64,000 nt of DNA from Paraspadella gotoi (lineage: Eukaryota > Chaetognatha), in assembly GCA_051294375.1 (NCBI GenBank), contig CM119267.1, positions 22,879,486-22,943,485 of the forward strand, read 5' to 3'. Shown here in pieces: positions 50,645-59,286 of the stretch (position 1 is its first letter; each line of letters begins with the position of its first letter). The translations under genes were made by a program, and so were the position numbers. The notes below the pieces were generated by a model that saw only the letters and a program-made list of their open reading frames with translations, was not told the origin of the DNA and ran no database searches.

Positions 50645-53600
50645 TCTCTCTCTCTCTCAATGTACGATCGTTCGTTTTTTTGAAAAATTCTTATTATTTT
50701 TTTCGGCTTCTAAAAACTTTCATTATCGCCATTTATTTTTTTTTCTCTATACAAAATCCCAAATTTACTCCGATGATTTTTCTGGATTCATTTTAGAAAA
50801 AAATGGCAGGCAATGTCACATTACATTCAGCTTGCTGCCTGTACCATATAGCTCTATATGTCCGGCAATTGCTGCGGATTAATTTAAAATTGGCCATATA
50901 ACACTTTCTACCAAAAAATTTTTTTTTTTGTTATTACTGTACGCGAGAACTTTGAGGACCGGTCGGCCCACTATTGGCAAAATTAATATCTAAAATAGGA
51001 GTTGAGAAGAGAAGATAATTGGTCCAATAAACCATTACTTGTTTTTTTGTTATTCTAAACCAATTTTACAAATTTTAAAATTGTAAATTTTTTTAGTGTA
51101 ATATATTTAATCATTTTTATTCTTATTTTAAATAAATAATATTATTTGGTTGGGGATAAATTATATTTGTTAAATATGCAAATATTGAAATTTGAACCTC
51201 GGTCTGGTTTCTTCTTAAAAAAAAGAACAATCCTGAGAAATTCATATTCAAGATTAAAACTTTTTGTAAGATGAGACATAAAATTTTTTGGTTGATAATG
51301 TATAAAAAATATTAGAAAGGAAAAAGTTCGTCCCTACTCAGATACGTCGAAAACGAGTTTTCAGCTCTCTGCAGGGCGGCTCCAGCCCATTCGTTCTCTC
51401 TCTCTCTTCTCTCCTCGTCTCTCTCTCTCGACTCTCTCTCTTCTCTCTCCTCTCTCTTCTTCTTTTTTTTGTTCTTCTATTTATTCCGCCATTTATTTCG
51501 CCGCTTTTTTCCAATACAAATGCCTAAATTTACATCGCGAAGATTTTCCGTGAATTTTTTTTCAAAAAATTTTGATTATTCTTTCATAATAGAACGAGAG
51601 TGAAAACTGAATGTCAGCCTCTCTCACACCTCTTTCTCTTCATCTCTCTCTTCTCCTCATCTGCGCTCTCTCTCTCTCTCTCTCTCTCGTCTTCATTCAT
51701 ACACGCATTTGTGTTGTTTATTTATCGATGAATGTTCATCGCGTCAATGAATGACTATCGACACATCAATGAATGGATTATCAATCATATCCATGAATGA
51801 TTTATCATCAACATCAAGAATCTGACTATCACGCATACAATCATTTGATTATCATCAAACATCAGTTATTTTTGTTTCATGCGCATCAATTATTGGGTTA
51901 TCATCGCATGCAAATATTTGGTTTATCATCGCAATCAAAATATTTGGTTACAATCGAAAGCAGGCTTCGAATCCCTATTGCTTTTAAGATTTTTTTGTAA
52001 TAGTCTCATCTTCTTTGTCGGAAATGGCGATTTTTGCAGCATATAAGGTGCTATTAAAATGGAGCAAACATTGTAGAGTATAAGAAACTCAAATTATTAA
52101 GATTTTATAAAAGCCTATTTAACTTACATAATATGAAAATAAAGACCCTTATAAATATTTTGGTAAGTTTATTTACAATTTTATATTTATTAATAGTTTG
52201 TTAGCTAAATTTATTAATAAATAATAATAAAATAAGCTAAAGTGAAAAAATAAAAATTTTTAAATTTTAAAACCAGATTTAAATTCCTTACAAAAAGTTG
52301 ATATAAGAAAATATAATCCATTTTAATAAAAATTCTTTTCATTAAGTAGGTTAAAAATATTAACAACTATTATTTTGTTTAATTTTTTTTTCAATTTTGG
52401 GCTTAAAAATTATAGTTTTTCTGAATTTTGACCAACTTAATGCATAATTTTGATATAAAAATTATATTTTCTTATTCAACTTTTTGCAAAGAATGCAAAT
52501 CATGAAAAAAATTTTGAAATTATTATTTTTAAACTTTAGCCCAATTTTTACTCATAATTATTATAAATAATAGTTAACTAACTTTTTATAAAACATAAAA
52601 TTTAGAAATAAACTTACCAAAATATTTTTATACTTTAATTTTTATATTTAAAAGCTCATATAAATTTTATAAAATTGTAATAATTGATTTAATCATAACT
52701 TATAATGGTTTAATAAATTATATATACATTAAAAACCCTTTATTTTCGACAAGAAAGATAAAATTATACAAAAATAATGGTCATCACCATCGAATTCTAA
52801 CAGACTAACATTACACTAAAATAGCTATGTACCCTCACTTGATTGTTATATTTTGTTATTTTTCAACGCTCTACTCCACAGCTATAGTTTATTTGTTTTT
52901 CCTTATTTTGATTATAAGTAGGTTAAAATGGAACATACTTCTTCATTATAAGCAAACCATAGTCCATACTATTCAATTTTTGGCTAATAAAACAAGTTTA
53001 AAATGGTCTAATTGGCTGAATAAAGCTGGAGGTAAGACGAAACGAAAGAAAAGAAGTATATATAGGCAACCAATCATACCTTAATTCAGGAATTATCAAC
53101 CGGCCCCTCCTCCACCTTTCCCTCCAGGTGATCCTCTCCACGGAACCGGTCTACCCGACGGAGATCACCGTCCGCGTCCTCGACGTCAACGACTGGTCGC
53201 CCGCTTGGCCGGAACAGAGCGTCAACGTCTCCTTTGCCGAGAACGTCGCCGCCGGACGGAGGGTCCTTTTGGACTCGGCGGTTGATCCGGATTTGGGTGA
53301 GGGAAGGGGAGGGGGTGTTATGGGTAGGTGGGTTTGGGGTGGTTGTTTAGGTCAGTGGTGGTGACATTTACACTTTAGTGACGGTGAGTGATTGAGTGAG
53401 TGATTGTCCGCCTTGTTACTTAATTAATACAAAATTACTAAATTATTGTTACGAATTCTTTACGAGATAAATATTTTTTTAAAAAAACAAAGACTTACAC
53501 AGTGTATTAGTCTTTGTCCTTATTGTTAATTTTTACAGTTAAAAATATTCGTAAAGCCAAGTAAGAAGCCTGAATGTAAAAAAATACTAAAATCTGTATT

Positions 53601-56600
53601 GGGCATTACGCAAGTTGACGCCGGCTAAATATCCACTTAAATGTTTCGTTAATTCTATTTACTCTCACATACTCAACAACCTTTTAAATTTCCTTTCCCC
53701 TGTTCAACAGGCAAGAACTCCGTCTCCCTCTACTCGATCGTCGAAGGCAACGACCTCTCTCGGTTCCGCCTCGTCACTCAAGGCTCCACCGTCGCTTCGC
53801 CAGCGCCCCTGGCGGTCTTTCTCGAAACCACGAAGCCGCTCGATCGCGAGGAGAGAGACGCCTACCGGCTGAAGATCCGCGCGGCCGACGGCGGGCAGCC
53901 GAGGAGGGTCGGACATCTCGAGGTCAACATCGTCGTCGTCGACGACAACGACAACTCTCCCGTGTTTGAGAAGAGATCTTACGATCTGAGGGTGCTGGAG
54001 AATGTCACCATGGGTAAGTGATGGGGTGGTTGATGGAGTTTTAAAGTTGTCATGTCGCTTGGGAGATCGTTAATTTGTTTGGGTCGTTTTGTTTTTGTTT
54101 GCGAATTGTTTTTTTACTTGTGATTAAAATTAACTTGTTGAATTAAAAGCGCCACTTGTACTTACAATGGGAACAGATTTTACTGAAGATTTATTTTATT
54201 TTTATCTAAACAATAACTGAATTAACATTGTGTTGTATGATATTAACATTTTCTGAGCTTTCATTATTTTACCTAATAAAGGACTTTATAAGTACATAAT
54301 AACATCCTCTTTCGTACCCTACTCCTTCCAGGTCACGAGGTCGTCCGTGTCTCCGCATCCGACGCCGACGCCTCCGCAAACGGTCTCGTCGTCTACTCGA
54401 TCGGGGCGCGACTCGCGATCAATTCGTCGTCGACGCCCGCACGGCGCCGTCGCCGTCCGCCGAGAGGCGCTCTCGTGCAACCGGTCTGCAAACGCGTCCT
54501 CCGCGGCGGCGGCCGCGCGCGCGAGGGGGCGTGGCAAGGTCGCCGTCAATGTCCACCCAGGAAGTGTTTTTGACGGTGGAAGCGAGGGATCGAGGAGCGA
54601 CGCGGTTGAAGGTAAGATATAGATCCCTAACTCTCTCAGTCTCTCTCTTTCTCCTTTTTTCTTATTTCTTGTTGTGACTATAAACCAGTGGGCGTTTTTT
54701 TCGTTTGATATTGCAGTATTATTTGTATCTTTCTCTGACGGGGTTTGCTTCTTTATCACTTTGAAAAAAAATTATAAGTTCTCTTTTTACTATGTAATAG
54801 CAATTTTCTTACTTCAGTCTAGCGAGTGATGAGATTTAAAAGGGAATATAAGACGAAATTGTGATTCCCCGACTAAAAGTATAAGAGAGAGGCCTGGTGG
54901 AAAACATCTTCCACTTTTTCCGACATTGATCGAAATGATACTGAAAATTTTCTTCTTATTGAGAATAAAAAGTTTTTTGTTCTGAAAATGATGAAAGTAA
55001 AGTTTTTAATTAAGACAATGTTAATTATTAATTATTAAAATCGATATTTTCCTCTAACCTCTTCCTCTAAAGGCGACGGCCTACGTCAACGTCGAACTCA
55101 TCGACGTCAACGACCACGCCCCCGTGATCGACTTCAAGTTTCTCCCTTACGGGCGCCACCGCCGCCACCGTCAACGAGAGCGCGCCTCTCGGTCACCTCG
55201 TCGTCGTCGTCAGCGTCTCCGACGACGACGACGGCGCCAACGGACAGACGTCGTTGAAGATCGTCGCCGGAAACGAGTTGGGTCACTTCCGGTTGGAGAC
55301 TTTCTCGTCCTCTTTTATTTGTTGAAGGTAAAACTATGTCTATCGAATGTTATAATAGAAATGTTTGCATTATGTTAGGCTTCATTGTTAGATTGTTTGG
55401 AGGTTTAAGTAAGTATATTTAAATTATATTCAATATTAGGTAACAGTTAATATATATAGCAATCGAATTTTATAAATTTATGAGAGCTGGGTGGATGTGT
55501 TGCGTCGTCTGGGATATCAATACTATATGTATAATCTTGATAGTTGTTTTTAAGTTTAAAAGAAATTTGCGATAAATTAAATTCATCATTGTATTAAATT
55601 ATCAATTTTTGACACTTTGTCAATTTCCATGACCCTTTCCTTTCCTCTTTAGGTGAACGCCACTCTCGACCGCGAACGCGTCGCCGCCTACAACATCACC
55701 TTTTGAGGCGCGCGACGCCGGGACGCCGCCACGCCGCGCCGTCGCCAGCCTCTCGCTTCCGGTAGAGGACGCTAACGACCACGCACCTCAATTCCAAAAG
55801 AAGGACTACAGGGTGGAGTTGTCGGAGGGAGCCATGTTAGGTGAGAATGGGTGGGAAAAATCTTTCATCGATTAAGTATTTAAATCTCATTTGCATATTG
55901 CAGTAGTAAAGATATTAAAATTCTAACAAATTTTGCACATACATTTTTGTAATTAGGTGACAGTTTCTGCTTTTGCATTAAACGAAAATGAATCTTTCTG
56001 GTTTGTAAGAAGTTTTTTGTGGTTTGTACGCTAGAGAGAGACCGGAATAAAGTATAAAATATTATAATTGCGACTCTGATCTGCAACGTTGCTCCGTAGT
56101 CTACAGGCGTAACTGTGGTAGCTTAATATGACTCTGCTTCATAAAAGAATTATTCTTTCGTTCTTGAGAAGAATATTAATTATTAAAACTGCACGAATGG
56201 AAGAGCGGAAATCAACTCTCCCTAACCCCGATCCCATTCTCTTCCTTCTTAGGCACCTTCATCGCCTCCATTTCCGCCACCGACGGCGACTCCGGTCCCA
56301 ACGCCGAGATCGAGTATTCCATCGCCGCCACGGGCGCCGCCGACGACCGCCTGGCCGCCGCCTGGTTCGTCATCGACGCCGCCACTGGCCTGTTGACCAC
56401 CAAGGCGCCGCTCGATCGAGAAACGGCGTCGCGCGTCGTCGTCAACGTCACCGCCACCGACGCCGGCGCGCCGAGGCGTCGCAGTTGGGTGAGCGTGGTC
56501 GTCACGCTGAGCGACGAGAACGACGTGGCGCCGCGATGCGAACCGGAAGTGACGCGAGTGAGCGTGGCAGAGAATCGGAGGGTGGAGGAGTTGACGAGGT

Positions 56601-56624
56601 TGAAGGTGGTCGACGGAGATTTGG
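47583..56624 (+). CDS. DCHS: Dachsous-like atypical cadherin, N-terminal part (seven exons)
   Basis: Spliced exons 47583-47864, 53128-53296, 53711-54013, 54332-54611, 55073-55327, 55653-55840 and 56253-56624 encode a signal peptide (FLLLLIPLLFISPVSSS) and five extracellular cadherin repeats plus the start of a sixth. Calcium-binding motifs appear in order: LDRE and DVNDWSP (EC1), LDREE and DDNDNSPVF (EC2), a broken repeat ending DVNDHAPVI (EC3), LDRERV and DANDHAPQF (EC4), LDRETA and DENDVAP (EC5). The order and the wording around EC2-EC5, notably PVIDFKFLPYG and LGTFIASISATDGDSG, fit Dachsous better than classical cadherins. Dachsous binds Fat on neighbouring cells in planar polarity and Hippo growth control. 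Exons 4-6 need single-base frame corrections. The gene is open-ended at a donor; transmembrane and cytoplasmic exons are not visible. Fat or another large protocadherin is the alternative. Confidence 0.8.
48872..48955 (+). repeat. Left member of an ~85-bp inverted repeat pair
   Basis: The stretch from aaatataacaaatcaagtga through catagctattttagtgtaat and gaattcgatgatgataacca recurs as its complement at 52,772-52,858 with a few differences. The pair flanks 3.8 kb inside intron 1. Confidence 0.85.
48957..48988. repeat. GC hairpin in intron 1
   Basis: The left half gagccatgaccggc and the right half gccggtcaggctc pair around a gaa loop with one unpaired base. A similar hairpin with a following ataatg lies near 2985-3020, suggesting the end of a dispersed element. 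Confidence 0.65.
49590..51700. repeat. Degenerate ~200-300-bp tandem blocks with CT cores
   Basis: Six or seven copies of a block occur, each with a CT tract, then tttttttacaaaaaa, then aaaaacttt..attatcgccatt, then aaaatcccaaattta. Cores lie at about 49,620, 49,760, 50,170, 50,320, 50,470, 50,600 and 51,390. Copies are truncated at different points, typical of an old expanded satellite in an intron. Confidence 0.6.
52000..52765. repeat. AT-rich foldback element
   Basis: Words near the left end (attttataaaagc and atattttggtaagtttattt at 52,100-52,175) reappear as complements at the right end (aaataaacttaccaaaatat at 52,606-52,625, then aaattttataaaat). The outer cttctttgtcggaaa at 52,009 faces ttttcgacaagaaag at 52,742. 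It looks like a MITE-sized foldback element with no coding capacity. Confidence 0.6.
52772..52858 (-). repeat. Right member of the ~85-bp inverted repeat pair
   Basis: Complement of 48,872-48,955: ggtcatcaccatcgaattc, then acattacactaaaatagct, then tcacttgattgttatatttt. It lies immediately outside the foldback element. Confidence 0.85.
53128..53296 (+). CDS. DCHS: Cadherin exon 2: end of EC1, start of EC2
   Basis: The acceptor ctttccctccag opens phase 0 with VILSTEPVYPTEITVRVLDV. The linker DVNDWSPAW has Trp where Asn or His is usual. EC2 starts with VSFAENVAAGRRVLLDSA. It ends DPDLG in phase 1 at gtgagg. There are no frameshifts. Confidence 0.9.
53711..54013 (+). CDS. DCHS: Cadherin exon 3: EC2 and start of EC3
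   Basis: Follows the acceptor cctgttcaacag in phase 1. It encodes NSVSLYSIVEGNDLSRFRL, the LDREERDAYRLKIRAADGG strand, the canonical linker VVDDNDNSPVF, and the EC3 start LRVLENVTMG. It is clean and ends in phase 1 at gtaagt. Confidence 0.9.
54332..54611 (+). CDS. DCHS: Cadherin exon 4: EC3, frame-shifted
   Basis: Begins HEVVRVSASDADASANGLVV in the expected phase. The frame then breaks near 54,415 (to DQFVVDART), near 54,441 (to GAVAVRREAL) and again before EVFLTVEARDRGATRLK at the donor gtaaga. All three frames hold recognisable cadherin pieces, so these are indels rather than a new reading frame. The region is extremely GC-rich. Confidence 0.75.
55073..55327 (+). CDS. DCHS: Cadherin exon 5: EC3-EC4 linker and EC4, frame-shifted
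   Basis: After the acceptor cctctaaag it reads ATAYVNVELIDVNDHAPVI, then DFKFLPYG. A one-base break near 55,150 moves to the frame with TVNESAPLGHLVVVVSVSD and GQTSLKIVAGNELGHFRLET. A second break near 55,300 is needed to reach the donor in phase 0 for exon 6. The FLPYG..VNE spacing is the Dachsous-like feature. Confidence 0.8.
55653..55840 (+). CDS. DCHS: Cadherin exon 6: EC4 end and EC5 start, one extra T
   Basis: Reads VNATLDRERVAAYNITF and then hits tga because the run at 55,701-55,704 has four T. With three T the frame continues EARDAGTPPRRAVASLSLPV to the linker EDANDHAPQF and VELSEGAML, ending in phase 1 at gtgaga. The stop is therefore probably an error. Confidence 0.85.
56253..56624 (+). 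CDS. DCHS: Cadherin exon 7: EC5 and start of EC6
   Basis: The acceptor cttccttcttag opens phase 1. An uninterrupted 372-base frame carries ISATDGDSGPNAEIEYSIAA, WFVIDAATGLLTTKAPLDRE, a DENDVAPRCEP linker and SVAENRRVEELTRLKVVDGD. It ends DGDLG in phase 1 at gtgagt, so a further exon must follow. None is found on this strand. Confidence 0.9.
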
Positions 56625-56800
56625 GTGAGTTTTAGGTTGTTTTTTTGTTTTGTTTTTGTTTTTTGTTTTTTGGTTTTTTTTTCGTTTTAGGAGAGCGACG
56701 GGTAGTGCGTGACTGCGTGCGGTTAATTTTATTTCTTTTAACGATACCATTAACAGTAACGACTAAACAAGTACACCCTGACAAAGCTTAATAAAAATGT

Positions 56801-56910
56801 ATGTCAAATGAGCATTTTAGCTTAATTTGCATATTTGAATCTGAGTTCGANNNNNNNNNNATGTCAAATGAGCACTTTAGCTTAATTCGCATACTTGAAT
56901 CTGAGTTCGA
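56801..56910 (+). repeat. 50-bp direct duplicate flanking a 10-N gap
   Basis: Bases 56,801-56,850 and 56,861-56,910 match at 47 of 50 positions on either side of ten N. This looks like two contig ends covering the same or a repeated sequence that the assembler did not merge. Confidence 0.9.
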
Positions 56911-56999
56911 GAAATTTTCGATATATCATTTTCCTAATATGCCAACGTAAAGGCCAGCCGTTGTCAAATCTCTACTACAAGGCTCTGACGATCATTGTG

Positions 57000-57300
57000 T
57001 CAACCGCGTGTACGAGGCCAATCGATGACCGAATTGACAACTAGGCGCAAGGCCAATAGTAGTTGATAACTTTACAGCCAACCGCGAGGCCAATCGTTAC
57101 CAAATTGGCTGCCATTCACTAGGCCAGTAGCTGATGTTACAGCCAACCGCGAGGCCAATCGTTACCAAATTAGCTGCCATTCACTAGGCCAGTAGCTGAT
57201 AACTTTACTGCCAACCGCGACACCAATCGATGGCCAAATTGGCAGTCAATCGATGGCCAACTTGGCAGTCAATCGATGTCCAAATTGGCAGCCAACCGAA
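57000..57300. repeat. Degenerate minisatellite (ccaaccgcgaggccaatcg)
   Basis: Units of about 65 bases with ccaaccgcgaggccaatcg, ttaccaaattggctgcc and actaggccagtagctgat recur about three times. Shorter 23-base units (aattggcagtcaatcgatggc) follow to about 57,295. Confidence 0.7.
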
Positions 57301-57938
57301 ACGTCCATCGTCCGGCGACTCTTGCTTCCCAAGTCCCAATCTCGTTAAGACGAAAAGATTCGCTGAGATCAGATAAAAAGAGAAAATCTCTGACATCGAT
57401 TCGCCTCCATCTCTCGAACGAACGAAATGTTAATTTAAAATACTTAGTGTTTTATAAAATATAGAGAAGGAAAAATAGACGGGAGATGAGAGAGAGAAAG
57501 AGGGACAAGAGGAGGAGGAGAAGATGAGACGGATGAGAGCGATGAGAGGGAGAAAAGAGAATTGAAGAGAGAGAGTGAGAGAGAGAGAATGAGAGACAGG
57601 AGAGAGAGAGAGACGAGTAGAGAGAAGAGTCGACTATCCCACACTCTTTCATCCTGAAATGTTACTTTATTTATCCCTTAGTGGATCAGGTTAATTCTAA
57701 GGGCACTGGATTTAAACTGGATATCTGTTCACTCATCTAATCTTTGCCGTTTCATTCGCTATTGGTTCGGACTTGATCGCCGGAGGCTTTCATTGGATGT
57801 TTTTTTATTGGGGAAATTCGACCAAGGCATTTGATTCGTGGAGTGTATGTTGTGCAAGCCTCTCGCGCTCCGCGTTTGCCTTTGTTGTTTTAATTCAAAC
57901 ATTGGTTATCTTGTCTGTATCAATTCAAGAAAAAAGAA
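57301..57938. other. Non-coding: GA tract and AT-rich spacer
   Basis: A GA-rich tract runs from 57,480 to 57,625. The rest is ordinary sequence leading to the tRNA-like genes. No minus-strand cadherin exon is present although one is expected downstream of 58,541. Confidence 0.5.
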
Positions 57939-58011
57939 AGCAGCTTGGCGCAGTTGGGAGCGTGCTGGGCCATAACCCAGAGGTCGAGGATTCGAAACCC
58001 ATCCGCTGCTA
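57939..58011 (+). tRNA. Initiator tRNA-Met-like (CAT), possibly defective
   Basis: The sequence follows the eukaryotic initiator tRNA closely: agcagcttggcgcagt, gggagcgtgctggg, anticodon region ccataa, then cccagaggtcga and gcttcga-type T arm ggattcgaaacccatcc, closing with gctgcta. The acceptor stem agcagc pairs with gctgct. The anticodon loop between ctggg and cccag is six bases (ccataa) instead of seven, and the T-arm spacing is altered. It is either a pseudogene or a gene with base-call errors. Confidence 0.7.
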
Positions 58012-58245
58012 GACTTTTAAATAAAATGCCGATTTTTTATTTTGATGGAGGGAGGAAATTATTACACCATCATCATAAACATCCATTTAAACAAAATTGT
58101 ATTTCAGAGAAGACAGTAACGTACAAAAATAATATTTTTAGATGTTGGATGTGATAAGAGGAACGCTGAATAAACTCTTTTCTTTCGGCCCTTTTATATT
58201 CAGATTACGTTTAAGAGTATATAGATTGGACAAAGCGAAGGAAGG

Positions 58246-58323
58246 GGCCTTGTGGCGCAATGATAACGCAGTCTGGGACACGGATCCAGAAGATTTCCAG
58301 GTTCGAATCCTTGGCAAGGGTCA
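58246..58323 (+). tRNA. tRNA-Arg(ACG)-like sequence, slightly too long
   Basis: Strong matches to animal tRNA-Arg are ggccttgtggcgcaatg, ataacgc, cacggatccagaagat, ccaggttcgaatcc and ggcaagggtca. The anticodon region contains acg between tctgg and tccaga, but the loop and variable arm carry extra bases, for about 78 bases in total instead of 73. The internal A and B boxes are intact. It is a pseudogene or an error-bearing gene. Confidence 0.6.
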
Positions 58324-58540
58324 TTTATTTTTATTAGTTTATGAATAATCTTTTAGTCTCGTGGATAAAAAATCATAACAAAAACAAAAAATGGGAGATT
58401 TAAAAAAAAAAATTGAAAAAACAAAATAATTAGGTTTCTAGAGAAAAAAAAATTCCACTCACTTTTACTAATCTCATTTCCATATTGTTAATTTAAATTA
58501 ACTTAAATATTTACAATATAATTTTGAAGTTAATCTTTAC

Positions 58541-59286
58541 CTTCGTTCTGACGACCCCATTCGACGGCGTCAGATCTCGAACTCCTCGACGAGTTGTTGA
58601 ATAGTCGGAACCGCAACCTCCCGTTATTTCCGGCGCGTCGGCCGTTCCTCGCGGCCACCTTGGACGACTACGCCGCCTTGGGCTGCCGCGTTTCTCCGCC
58701 ACGGCCCGGCGCCTTCGGTGAAAGTCGTTCGAGAAAATTCCGGCGCGTTGTCGTTGACGTTCTGTCGACGAGGATTTCGACCGATGGCCCGACGCCGACC
58801 GCGCCGGATTGACGGGAATCGGGTTCGCTTCCGTTCGCCGTCAGCGTTGTGTAAACTGAGAACGCCGCTCAAAGTCCAGAGGGCCTCGTCTGGAGAGAGA
58901 CGACGCCCGGTGGATCGGGTCGTGATTTGGAAGCTGGTTTCGTCGGCGTCGCTGGCCTTGAGAGAGTAAGTCACCCTTCTCGGAATTCCGGTATTCGACG
59001 GCGTTGAGCTTCAAAACCGGTCGCGGAAGACGATCGATCGGCGCGGTTTTCCGCCACGCAGGGCGCAGGTGTGTAATAGAGGGGCGTGGGCAAACACGGG
59101 GCGCCGGGCGTCGTCGACGTCCGCGGTGACGACGATATTCGACGACGACGTCGGCGGAGAAGCGGCGCAGTTGCGGTCCGAGTCGACGCCGCGGGACGAC
59201 GAGCGATAATAGCGGCGTCGCGTTCGACAGTCGAGGACGATCCACTCGGAAGGGAGCCGGCAGTCGCGAGCTCCACGGTAAAAGTC
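58541..59286 (-). CDS. Minus cadherin exon J
   Basis: The acceptor ctcacgactaaag is followed by TFTVELATAGSLPS. Broken pieces follow: VVTADVDDARRPVFAHAPLY, VTYSLKASDADETSFQITTR, LDFERRSQFT, NVNDNAPEFSRTTFTEG and VAEKRGSP. It ends at acgaag before the donor gtaaag, so the gene continues but no next exon is visible toward 56,860. Confidence 0.7.

Larger units (their letters stand above)
47865..53127 (+). other. Cadherin intron 1 (5.3 kb), repeat-filled
   Basis: Bounded by gtgagt and tttccctccag and far longer than the other introns (318-461 bases). It contains T/CT-rich tandem blocks at 49.6-51.7 kb, an 85-bp inverted repeat pair, an AT-rich foldback at 52.0-52.8 kb and a hairpin at 48,957. 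No exon is recognised inside. Confidence 0.7.
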
